Under the pieces are notes generated by a model. The model was not told the DNA's origin and did no database searches. It was given only the letters and a program-made list of their open reading frames with translations. A program made the translations under genes and the position numbers. Below are positions 27,931-36,273 of a stretch of 64,000 nt of DNA, piece after piece. The number at the start of each line of letters is the position of its first letter. Position 1 is the first letter of the stretch. Origin of the DNA: Carboxylicivirga fragile (GTDB lineage Bacteria; Bacteroidota; Bacteroidia; Bacteroidales; Marinilabiliaceae); the NCBI GenBank assembly GCA_025499625.1, contig JAFMVD010000030.1, positions 1 through 64,000 on the forward strand, given 5' to 3'.

Positions 27931-28545
27931 ATGACTCAAATTGATTTATATAAAACGCTGGACAAACCATCGGAGGGTATATACAAGGAAAAGGGTAGTA
28001 AATTTATCGCCTATGCCTATCCTGTTTTTACCGAAGACGAAATAAAAGCCCACATTGCAGATTTAAAGAAACAATACTACGATGCCCGCCACCATTGTTA
28101 TGCCTGGCAATTGGGTGCCGATGGCAAATTATTTAGGGCCAACGACGATGGCGAACCATCTGGTACAGCTGGTAAACCAATACATGGGCAAATACGTTCG
28201 CATGAGTTAAGTAATATTCTTATTGTTATTATACGGTACTTTGGCGGAACCAAACTTGGTACAAGCGGCCTCATCAGGGCCTATAGAGAAGCATCAATAG
28301 ATGCCATAAACAATGGTAATATAATTGAACGAACGGTTGATGATGTTTACCGTCTCGAATTTGATTATGGTGTTATGAATGATATCATGAAGATAATGAA
28401 AGAGGAAGCTCCAAACATCATTCGGCAGGATTTTGACTTACGATGTAGTATTGAATGGAGTTGCCGTCAGCAAAATGTCGAAAGAATAAATGCTCGACTT
28501 ACTAAGCTTGAGTCGGTCAATATTGAATTTCTTCGCACCACTTAA
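27931..28545 (+). CDS. YigZ/IMPACT-family protein
   Basis: The 204-residue protein has the UPF0029/IMPACT N-terminal domain, shown by KEKGSKFIAYAYPV, HHCYAWQLG, NDDGEPSGTAGKPI and VIIRYFGGTKLGTSGLIRAY, with a small ferredoxin-like C-terminal domain. YigZ-type proteins are thought to act in translation or protein quality control by analogy with eukaryotic IMPACT, which antagonises GCN2 activation, but the bacterial role is not settled. The gene stands alone with its own promoter. Confidence 0.9.
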   Translation: MTQIDLYKTLDKPSEGIYKEKGSKFIAYAYPVFTEDEIKAHIADLKKQYYDARHHCYAWQLGADGKLFRANDDGEPSGTAGKPIHGQIRSHELSNILIVIIRYFGGTKLGTSGLIRAYREASIDAINNGNIIERTVDDVYRLEFDYGVMNDIMKIMKEEAPNIIRQDFDLRCSIEWSCRQQNVERINARLTKLESVNIEFLRTT

Positions 28546-28664
28546 TTTAATATCTTATCAAACCGATATTCAATAAGGACTTTAGAAAAATAGCTCAATT
28601 GATATAAAACAGGTAATATTTTGCAATATCCTTGTATATTGCTCTCATTAACTGTAGATAAACC

Positions 28665-30023
28665 ATGATTAACATTTACCTAATTTCCACACTTGTAGGA
28701 AGCCTGTTATTGGCTACCTTACTTTTAATGATTGTTACCTCTTTTTACGAAGAACGACCTAAAGCTGCCAAAAAGGCAATACTAAGCTTACCAATAGCAC
28801 TAATATACATCGGCTTACCTTTTCTAAATCAGCCATACACATCCTATCTTTTATACTTCATTAATATCCCATTAATCATTTTTTCCTGCTACCTTTTTCT
28901 ACCATCTTTTTTATTTAAAAAGAAAAAAGAAACAATAGCTATGGGGCAAATGGACGAGCGCAATATCATGTTTGCGCGAAAAGAATTAAAGCCGGAAACA
29001 GAAAGGTTCGACGACTATTATAAAGAATTTCCAGAGCATAAAGCAAGTGATGATGAGTTCAGAAAATTACCCGGTCTGCTGGGCCCAACATCTCGTTTCT
29101 CAAATCAACTTGCTTATTCGGCAACTGATTCTATTTTTAAAACGGTTGATGTTCTTCATCCCTTGGTTGATGGAGAAATTGCAGAGAAAAAAACGGATAT
29201 TTCAGAAGAAAAACATGCTGAGTTTATCCAATCATGGCTAAAACATTCTGGTGCACTATCATCTGGTTTTACAACTACAAAAGATTATCATTGGTACACA
29301 ACTGGTGGACGTGGTGACAGATATGGAATTAAGATTGATCCACAACATACTATTGCCATTGCATTTACAGTAGAAATGGATCAGAAGATGGTTGAAGCAG
29401 CACCACAAAGCTCCATTATAATGGAATCGGCCACGCGTTATTTACATGCTGGAATTATTGCCACACAATTGGCCGATTTTATTCGTCAGAATGGTTATGA
29501 AGCACGGGCGCACATCGATGGTAATTATCAGGTTGTGGCTCCATTGGTTGCTCGTGATGCCGGTTTAGGAGAAATTGGCCGAATGGGATTGTTAATGACA
29601 CCGAGCCATGGTCCACGTGTACGCGTGGGTGTAGTTACCACCAACATGCCTTTACCTATTAGCAAAAGAAATTTTGACGATAGCATGGAAGACTTTTGCG
29701 ACAAGTGTAAAAAGTGTGCAACCAACTGCCCGGCCAATGCCATCTCAGAAGATGCTAAAAAAGAAATCAACAATGTGGAGCGCTGGCAAATTAACTCGGA
29801 GGCTTGTTTTAAATACTGGTGCACAGCTGGTACAGATTGTGGTCGCTGCATGGCTACATGTCCCTACTCCCACCCCAATAACTTACTGCATAAAATGGTT
29901 AGATGGTCGATTAAATCTTTTCCTAACTTTAGGTATTGGGCTGTAAAAATGGATGATTATTTTTATGGTAAAAAAACAACAGTTGGTAAATTACCTGCCT
30001 GGCTATCGTATAAGAATAATTAA
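28665..30023 (+). CDS. Membrane-anchored reductive-dehalogenase-like iron-sulfur protein
   Basis: The 452-residue protein has three N-terminal transmembrane helices (about 3-27, 36-55, 59-85), then a corrinoid-enzyme-like domain with the RDase stretches RAHIDGNYQ and AGLGEIGRMGLLMTP. Two 4Fe-4S clusters follow: C345, C348, C351, C355 (CX2CX2CX3CP) and C381/C386, C392, C395, C399 (ending CX2CX3CP), the spacing of respiratory RdhA. It lacks the Tat signal of respiratory RdhA and the C-terminal reductase of catabolic ones. The helices could do the anchoring job of the separate RdhB protein. GRMG rather than GWIGK argues against a QueG epoxyqueuosine reductase. The electron donor and substrate are unknown. 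Its stop overlaps that of the convergent acetyltransferase. Confidence 0.75.
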   Translation: MINIYLISTLVGSLLLATLLLMIVTSFYEERPKAAKKAILSLPIALIYIGLPFLNQPYTSYLLYFINIPLIIFSCYLFLPSFLFKKKKETIAMGQMDERNIMFARKELKPETERFDDYYKEFPEHKASDDEFRKLPGLLGPTSRFSNQLAYSATDSIFKTVDVLHPLVDGEIAEKKTDISEEKHAEFIQSWLKHSGALSSGFTTTKDYHWYTTGGRGDRYGIKIDPQHTIAIAFTVEMDQKMVEAAPQSSIIMESATRYLHAGIIATQLADFIRQNGYEARAHIDGNYQVVAPLVARDAGLGEIGRMGLLMTPSHGPRVRVGVVTTNMPLPISKRNFDDSMEDFCDKCKKCATNCPANAISEDAKKEINNVERWQINSEACFKYWCTAGTDCGRCMATCPYSHPNNLLHKMVRWSIKSFPNFRYWAVKMDDYFYGKKTTVGKLPAWLSYKNN

Positions 30024-30571
30024 GAAATTCGTCGTTGTTTCACCTTGCTAGCTGGATTTCCTCGATATATAAAATTAGCATCTAAATCATTAGAAGCGAT
30101 GCTATGCACTGATAAAATTGACTGATTGTGACAGGTCACTCCGCCTGTCACCATACTTTTGGCGCCCAACCAAACACCATCCTCAAGTATTATTGGAGCA
30201 ACCATTAAATCGAAAGTTTCACTTTTATAATCATGATTCCCAATCAAGAGCATTGCTTCTTGCGATAGGCAGCAATTAGACCCAATCGTTACCTTATCAA
30301 GGTTGTCGATCCATACTTTCTCACCAATCCAGGTATAATTACCAATGGTTAGATTCCATGGGTATTTAATATTCACCGAAGGCTTTATTACCACACCCTT
30401 TCCAATTCTTGCTCCAAACAATCTTAACAACCTTACCTTTAAACCTGAAAAAGGGTTAAGTGGATTGATGAAAAAAAGTGCATTAGTTACAAACCATGCA
30501 GTCCGTTTCAAAGCACCTGCTCCTTCGTTGAACCAACTATTATTATATCTTGATAAATCTACTTGCGACAT
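30020..30571 (-). CDS. WcaF-type left-handed-beta-helix acetyltransferase
   Basis: The 183-residue protein has the hexapeptide-repeat pattern of WcaF/NodL-like acetyltransferases: an N-terminal DLSRYNNSWFNEGAGALKR, the loop FGARIGKGVVIKPSVNIKYPWNL, NHDYKS with the catalytic histidine, and the final YRGNPASKVK. It probably O-acetylates a sugar of an exopolysaccharide or glycan in the cytoplasm, but no glycosyltransferase cluster is adjacent, so the acceptor is unknown. It converges on the RDase-like gene and shares four bases of stop codon (TTAA). Confidence 0.85.
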   Translation of the reverse strand: MSQVDLSRYNNSWFNEGAGALKRTAWFVTNALFFINPLNPFSGLKVRLLRLFGARIGKGVVIKPSVNIKYPWNLTIGNYTWIGEKVWIDNLDKVTIGSNCCLSQEAMLLIGNHDYKSETFDLMVAPIILEDGVWLGAKSMVTGGVTCHNQSILSVHSIASNDLDANFIYRGNPASKVKQRRIS

Positions 30572-30789
30572 GAACTCTTATTGGTATTTAAACTCTAATG
30601 TAAATATAAATTGCTTTTAAAAAACAAAAAGACCACGAATTCCACAAATTAACACAAATTGTTCCGCTCGGCGGAACACAAAATCTGTATAATCATTGTA
30701 ATCTGTGATTAAAAAATAATATTGTAAATATTAAATCCTTAAAGGCTATACCCTTCACAATTACATCCTCTTTTAACTATCAATAAAGA

Positions 30790-30812
30790 ATGGGCTACAA
30801 ATTGCAGCCCAT
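30790..30812 (-). terminator. Possible terminator of maeB
   Basis: ATGGGCT (30790-30796) pairs with AGCCCAT (30806-30812) about 35 bases after the maeB stop. The minus-strand tract beyond is only moderately T-rich. Confidence 0.5.
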
Positions 30813-30844
30813 TTCATACATCTAAATATAATTTAAATCACTAA

Positions 30845-33130
30845 TTATAGCTGAACCATCGTATCGTCTTTGGTTTGCGCATCAACCACCGTTATGGCTG
30901 CCATATCGACTATTTCACGCACACTACTCTGCATTTGAAGTACATGAATAGGCTTTTTAATACCAAGAAGAATAGGTCCAATGATCTCAACCTGTCCCAA
31001 TTGTTGCATCATTTTGTAGGCAATATTACCAGCACTCAAACTTGGGAACACAATTGTATTCACATCGCGCTTACCCAATTTTGAAAATGGAAATTTCTTA
31101 TTTCTTAATTCAGCATTAAAGGCATAATTAGCTTGCATTTCTCCATCCACAGCCAAATCTGGATAATTCTGATGTAGATATTCTACTGCCTTCCGCACTC
31201 TTAAAGGACTTCCAATACGTGTTGAACCAAAGTTAGAGTATGAAACTAATGCAACAACTGGATCAATGTTAAACTTCCGTACTTCGTTGGCAGTTAACAG
31301 AGTTGTATCAGCTAAAGTACGTGATGATGGCTGACCATTTACGGTAGTATCTGCAAAAAAGTAAGGACCATTCTTCGTCATCACAATATACATACCTGCA
31401 ATGTGATTCAGCGTATTATTGGAGCCAACTATCTGAATGGCAGGTTTAATTGTATCAACATACTTATTAGCAAATCCACCTAAAAAGCCATCAGCTTCTC
31501 CCGACTCTACCATCATAATACCAAAATGGTTTCGATCATTCATCTTACGACAGGCATCTTCCATATTCAAACCCTTACGCATGCGCTTCTCAAATAACAA
31601 CTTAGCATAGCGCTCACGACGCTCGGCTTGCTCCTTTTCTTTTACATCAATAATTTGAAGATCAGAAATATCAATCTGATTCTCCTCAGCAATTTTAACA
31701 ATATTGGTTCTATCCCCTAATAAGATAGGAATAGCAATACCTTCGTTACGAACTACGTCAACAGCCTTCAGCACTTTAAAATGATCAGCATCACAGAATA
31801 TAATGCGCTTTGGATCCGACTTGGCTTTTACACGCACATCACGCACCAATTTATTATAGGTACCCATGCGTTTTTCTAACTCAATCTTATAGGCATCCCA
31901 ATCTTTTATTTCCTGACGCGCCACACCCGTTTCGATGGCTGATTTAGCAACAGCAGGAGCGACTACCGTAATTAAACGTGGATCAACCGGTTTAGGTATT
32001 AAGTAGTCTTTACCAAACATTAAGTTCTGACTCTTATAGGCGGCATTTACTTTATCAGGCACATCTTCTTTTGCTAATTCAGCTAAAGCATAAACAGCCG
32101 CCTTTTTCATATCCTCGGTAATTGCCTTGGCCCTAACATCTAATGCGCCTCTGAAAATAAATGGAAAACCTAATACATTATTAATCTGGTTCGGATAATC
32201 AGAACGACCAGTAGCCATAATTACATCCTCGCGAGCAGCTATAGCATCTTCATAGCTTATTTCAGGAACAGGATTAGCCAAAGCAAAAACAATAGGATCG
32301 TTATTCATTGAACGTACCATTTCTTTGGTAAGAATGTTACCCTTCGATAATCCTAAAAACACATCAGCTCCATTGATTACTTCTTCCAAGGTACTTAGGT
32401 CACTTTCTTGTGCAAACTCAACTTTATATTTATTAAGATCCGTACGTTTGGTAGTCATCAAACCCTTACTGTCCAACATGTATACATTTTTAGGATCAGC
32501 TCCTAAACTCATGTACAATTTAGTACACATAATGGCAGATGCACCAGCCCCATTTACAACAATTTTAACTTTAGTAATATCTTTACCAACTACGTCAAGC
32601 GCATTAATTAAACCTGCTGCTGAAATAATAGCCGTACCATGTTGGTCATCATGAAATACTGGAATATCTAATTCTTCTTGCAAACGCCTTTCAACTTCAA
32701 AGCACTCAGGAGCCTTAATATCTTCCAGGTTAATACCTCCAAAGGTTGGAGCAATGGCTTTGATAATCTTTACTAATTCGTCAACATTCGTCTCATCAAC
32801 TTCAATGTCGAACACATCAACATCGGCGAAAACTTTAAATAATAATCCTTTACCTTCCATCACTGGTTTTCCAGCAAGTGCTCCAATATTTCCAAGACCA
32901 AGTACGGCTGTACCATTAGAAATGACACCAACTAAATTACCTTTTGCCGTATAACGATAAGCGTCTTCAGGGTTCTTCTCTATTTCGAGGCAGGGCTCTG
33001 CCACTCCAGGCGAATACGCCAATGATAAATCTAGCTGAGTACTGTAGGGTTTGGTTGGGACTACTTCAATTTTTCCCGGCTTACCATTTTCATGATAATC
33101 AAGGGCATCTTGTTTTGTGAATGAGGCCAT
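30845..33130 (-). CDS. maeB: NADP-dependent malic enzyme (MaeB) with phosphotransacetylase-like domain
   Basis: The 761-residue protein matches MaeB in length and layout: a malic enzyme N-terminal domain with YSPGVAEPC and the Tyr/Lys catalytic region, VFHDDQHGTAI for the metal site, a Rossmann domain with VVNGAGASAI, and a C-terminal phosphate-acetyltransferase-like regulatory domain (about 430-761) with VEIIGPILLGIKKPIHVLQ. It decarboxylates malate to pyruvate with NADP+. In E. coli the PTA-like part senses acetyl-CoA and probably does so here. Together with the transcarboxylase it links C4 acids and pyruvate. Confidence 0.93.
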   Translation of the reverse strand: MASFTKQDALDYHENGKPGKIEVVPTKPYSTQLDLSLAYSPGVAEPCLEIEKNPEDAYRYTAKGNLVGVISNGTAVLGLGNIGALAGKPVMEGKGLLFKVFADVDVFDIEVDETNVDELVKIIKAIAPTFGGINLEDIKAPECFEVERRLQEELDIPVFHDDQHGTAIISAAGLINALDVVGKDITKVKIVVNGAGASAIMCTKLYMSLGADPKNVYMLDSKGLMTTKRTDLNKYKVEFAQESDLSTLEEVINGADVFLGLSKGNILTKEMVRSMNNDPIVFALANPVPEISYEDAIAAREDVIMATGRSDYPNQINNVLGFPFIFRGALDVRAKAITEDMKKAAVYALAELAKEDVPDKVNAAYKSQNLMFGKDYLIPKPVDPRLITVVAPAVAKSAIETGVARQEIKDWDAYKIELEKRMGTYNKLVRDVRVKAKSDPKRIIFCDADHFKVLKAVDVVRNEGIAIPILLGDRTNIVKIAEENQIDISDLQIIDVKEKEQAERRERYAKLLFEKRMRKGLNMEDACRKMNDRNHFGIMMVESGEADGFLGGFANKYVDTIKPAIQIVGSNNTLNHIAGMYIVMTKNGPYFFADTTVNGQPSSRTLADTTLLTANEVRKFNIDPVVALVSYSNFGSTRIGSPLRVRKAVEYLHQNYPDLAVDGEMQANYAFNAELRNKKFPFSKLGKRDVNTIVFPSLSAGNIAYKMMQQLGQVEIIGPILLGIKKPIHVLQMQSSVREIVDMAAITVVDAQTKDDTMVQL

Positions 33131-33372
33131 AACACTTTTAATTTTGGTTAATTTATTGGTTAATGTACCAACAAAGGTCTAGATAGTTTTTTTTATATAA
33201 AGTGACTTTTATCGCAAATAATCAAATTTGCAAGTATTTTCAATAAGCAATTTAAGCATAAGAAATACCATTTTCCATCTTTTACACAGAAAGAAATCAC
33301 ACCTAATAAGAAAAAAAAATGCTTATAATTGTTCATTCGAAAAATCAAGAACTCAAAAACAAAAGATAAACA

Positions 33373-34542
33373 ATGCAATCATTAATAGGTCCCAATCAGC
33401 ATTTCGTAGTACTAACAGTGGTATTCGCCGCTGCCGCTTTTGGCATATGGTCGGAACATAAAAAATGGTTTGGTAAAATATCTGGCATATTGGTTACCAT
33501 GATATCTATGTCGCTACTTGCTATGGCTGGTGTAGTGCCAGTTGGTTCGGGCACCGAGGTATCTGTTCCGGTGTACGATATGGTTTTCACCTACTTTGTG
33601 CCCATTTCAATTCCCTTATTACTAATCAGTTCTAACATCACTAAAATAATAAAGGAAAGTGGTAAATTATTAATCGCATTCGTCATTGGTGCCATAGGGG
33701 TAGTTATTGGCTGCTTTATAGCCTATTATATTATTGATCTCGGAGAGGACTCAGGAAATACAGCTGGTGTAATAGCGGCGACTTTGGTAGGCGGAAGTAT
33801 CAACTTTGTAGCTACCGGAGAAGTCCTTAATTTTAGCACCAACCCTTATTTCTCGGCAACCATCGCTGTTGACAATTTTGTTGCTAATCTGTATATCCTA
33901 TTTCTATTTTTGGTTCCTGCACTTGGTTTCCTAAAGCGTTTTTTCAAACCTCAAGAATCAAATACTAAAACTGAAAATACCGTAATTGAAGGAGAAAAAG
34001 AAACCAAAATAACGATGGAACGGTTTGCCATTGTGCTTTTAATTGCGGTAGGCATAGCTGCTTTAGGAAAATTCATTGCCCCTTATCTACAGGAGGCTCT
34101 CAACACGCCTCTAAACCTAAGCATCCTCATAATTACCGTTTTATCATTACTACTAGCTAATTTATTTCCAAAAAAATTACAATTGCTCGAGAACACTTCT
34201 TTTTCGATTGGCTTGTGGTTGATGTATGCCTTTTTAGCGGTGATAGGTGCCTCAACCAATCTTCAGGAAGTACTTAAGGTAGGTCCAAACTTATTCCTTT
34301 TTTACATGATCATTATGGTGTTTCATTTCACATTCCTGTTGGGAACCGCAAAACTATTTAAACTGAATATGTTTGAAGTTATCATATCTTCGGCAGCCAA
34401 TATTATGGGGCCATCGGTTGCTGCACCCATGGCAGCCTCATTGGGGCAAAAGAAAATGGTAACACCAGCTATATTGGTAGGTATACTTGGCTATGTAATT
34501 GGAACCTTTATAGGTGTTAGTATAGCCATTGCTTTAACGTAA
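33373..34542 (+). CDS. DUF819-family integral membrane protein
   Basis: The 389-residue protein has about ten transmembrane helices with DUF819 (YjcL-like) hallmarks: PLLLISSNI, LVGGSINFVATGE and SSAANIMGPSVAAPMAA near the C-terminus. Both glycine/asparagine-rich blocks resemble half-helix breaks of transporters, and a cytoplasmic loop near residues 195-215 is charged. The family is uncharacterised and sits by fold similarity among sodium-coupled symporters, which suggests transport, but that is inference. It is divergent from maeB, on the opposite strand, and has a bidirectional terminator shared with the SusCD locus. Confidence 0.75.
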   Translation: MQSLIGPNQHFVVLTVVFAAAAFGIWSEHKKWFGKISGILVTMISMSLLAMAGVVPVGSGTEVSVPVYDMVFTYFVPISIPLLLISSNITKIIKESGKLLIAFVIGAIGVVIGCFIAYYIIDLGEDSGNTAGVIAATLVGGSINFVATGEVLNFSTNPYFSATIAVDNFVANLYILFLFLVPALGFLKRFFKPQESNTKTENTVIEGEKETKITMERFAIVLLIAVGIAALGKFIAPYLQEALNTPLNLSILIITVLSLLLANLFPKKLQLLENTSFSIGLWLMYAFLAVIGASTNLQEVLKVGPNLFLFYMIIMVFHFTFLLGTAKLFKLNMFEVIISSAANIMGPSVAAPMAASLGQKKMVTPAILVGILGYVIGTFIGVSIAIALT

Positions 34543-34550
34543 AATAAAAG

Positions 34551-34582
34551 AAAGAGGGATCTCTCGTTAGAAATCCCTCTTT
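34551..34582. terminator. Bidirectional terminator between DUF819 and SusD genes
   Basis: AAAGAGGGAT (34551-34560) pairs with ATCCCTCTTT (34573-34582). The minus-strand side is followed by TCTTTTATTTT, so it ends the SusCD transcript best. The plus side has only a short T tract. Confidence 0.7.
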
Positions 34583-34645
34583 GCAAATAATCTTACTATT
34601 TGTTTAAACCTTTAGTCCTAATTTATTAAATAGTAACACCTAATT

Positions 34646-36178
34646 TTATTTAATATCCCACCATAGGCGAGTTTCATATTCATCAGAACCTCCATTTAAC
34701 ATATCAGCAGCAGCTTTAACATTAGCTTCATTGATAATCCACTCTCTTGATGAAAATTTCAAGCGCATTGGAATGTCTGCTTCGGTTTTTCCCGTAGGAA
34801 CATTAAAAGTTGGCGAATCTAAGCGACGTGCTTCAGCCCAAGCTTCTCCACCTTGAAGAAATAAAGCAATCCACTTTTCACGACCAATTCGTTCTAACTT
34901 AGCATCAAGTCCAGTAACTTGATCTAAGTCAACACTCGGAAGTGCTAAATATGTATCGATATCAGTTTGTACATCCTCAATCTCTAAGAAATCAGCATAA
35001 TATTGTACACTTGATTGAATCGCATTATTATAATGTGTTGTGGCATCACCAGTATTAGGATAGTTACGCAAGGCAGCTTCTGACAAAAAGAATTCTACCT
35101 CAGCATGATCAATAAAAATTCCAGGAAGATCTTCAGGTCCACCACCATACCAATAACCATTATTCTTATAATTCTTAAAAGCAATCAAATCATAATTAAT
35201 ATTCGCATATCTCCACCACGTACCTGTCTCACCGTATGGTAAACCTGAATAATACCATGGGCCACCAAAGTACATATATATGCGAGGATCATCATTACCA
35301 GCCATAATATCATAAATCGTGTTACTGGCAACAACTCCTGGAGTCCATCCATCTAATACATTTTCGAAAAACATATTAGCAGATGGAGAATCTTTATATT
35401 TTAACATGGCGTTTTCATCATTAGAATCTATAACTCCACCATTAGCTGGATCAATTGCCATCGCAACATATTGACGTGATAACGTTTCATCAACATCAGA
35501 AACACGCATAGCTAAACGTAAAAGCATTGAATTAGCAAACTTTCTCCAAGCAGTTATATCACCACCATATATTAGGTCCTGTGATCCTAAAGCCATATTA
35601 ATTTCAGGATTTGAAACGCCAGTTACTGCGCTAGATAATTGTGTTAATAATGACACATAAATATCTCGTTGACTGTCGTAAGCTGGCGTTGGATCGTTCT
35701 GAAGATCAAAGCCATTTGAATAGGTTGCAGGCCCATTAACATCTGTGATATTTTGCATACAAAAAGCCTCAAGTGTCATAAGAATCAAATTCCACCCCTC
35801 TTTTTGTTCTTTTGAAAAAACCTCTTCATCGGCTTCATCAATCATACTATTCATTTCACGAATATTGGCAATTGCCATATAAAACTCACCAATATTACGA
35901 TCCAACATTCCGTCACGAAACTTATAATTACTTTCCTCTGCGTATGAAGGCTGTGAAAAATGCTGACATAATACACCCGTTACAATATCGTTAACATCAT
36001 TATTAAAATAATGATTCATTGCGATGGATTGAGCTGTAGGTAATAAGTATTTTGGATGAACGACCTTTGTACTTTTGGTATTATCATTTATCGTCTCAAA
36101 ATCTTGAGTACAGCTAAACAAGCCTAAGAGCATGAAAGCAACTACCAAGTTTTTAATGTTTATATATTGTTTCATCAT
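34646..36178 (-). CDS. SusD/RagB-family nutrient-binding lipoprotein
   Basis: The 510-residue protein is a lipoprotein (lipobox Cys23, LGLFSC) with the SusD-like_2 pattern: DFETINDNTKSTKVVHPKYLLPTAQ near the start, TPR-like helices, and the C-terminal REKWIALFLQGGEAWAEARR. SusD lipoproteins form the lid of a SusC TonB-dependent channel on the cell surface. No glycoside hydrolase is nearby, whereas DPP4 lies next to the regulators, so an oligopeptide ligand, as in RagAB, is a reasonable hypothesis rather than a demonstrated one. It follows susC by 95 bases in the same operon. Confidence 0.88.
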   Translation of the reverse strand: MMKQYINIKNLVVAFMLLGLFSCTQDFETINDNTKSTKVVHPKYLLPTAQSIAMNHYFNNDVNDIVTGVLCQHFSQPSYAEESNYKFRDGMLDRNIGEFYMAIANIREMNSMIDEADEEVFSKEQKEGWNLILMTLEAFCMQNITDVNGPATYSNGFDLQNDPTPAYDSQRDIYVSLLTQLSSAVTGVSNPEINMALGSQDLIYGGDITAWRKFANSMLLRLAMRVSDVDETLSRQYVAMAIDPANGGVIDSNDENAMLKYKDSPSANMFFENVLDGWTPGVVASNTIYDIMAGNDDPRIYMYFGGPWYYSGLPYGETGTWWRYANINYDLIAFKNYKNNGYWYGGGPEDLPGIFIDHAEVEFFLSEAALRNYPNTGDATTHYNNAIQSSVQYYADFLEIEDVQTDIDTYLALPSVDLDQVTGLDAKLERIGREKWIALFLQGGEAWAEARRLDSPTFNVPTGKTEADIPMRLKFSSREWIINEANVKAAADMLNGGSDEYETRLWWDIK

Positions 36179-36273
36179 GTTAATTTTATTTTTTTTGAAT
36201 TCACTGTTATTTAAAATTATACTAACAGGGATTTCCTTTATATCTCTATGTTTTAAACTTTCTGAATCAGAGA

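Noticed and set aside
33193-33378. 61-codon minus frame between maeB and the DUF819 gene.
   Set aside because: AT-rich, no family signature, and it overlaps the promoter region of both genes.
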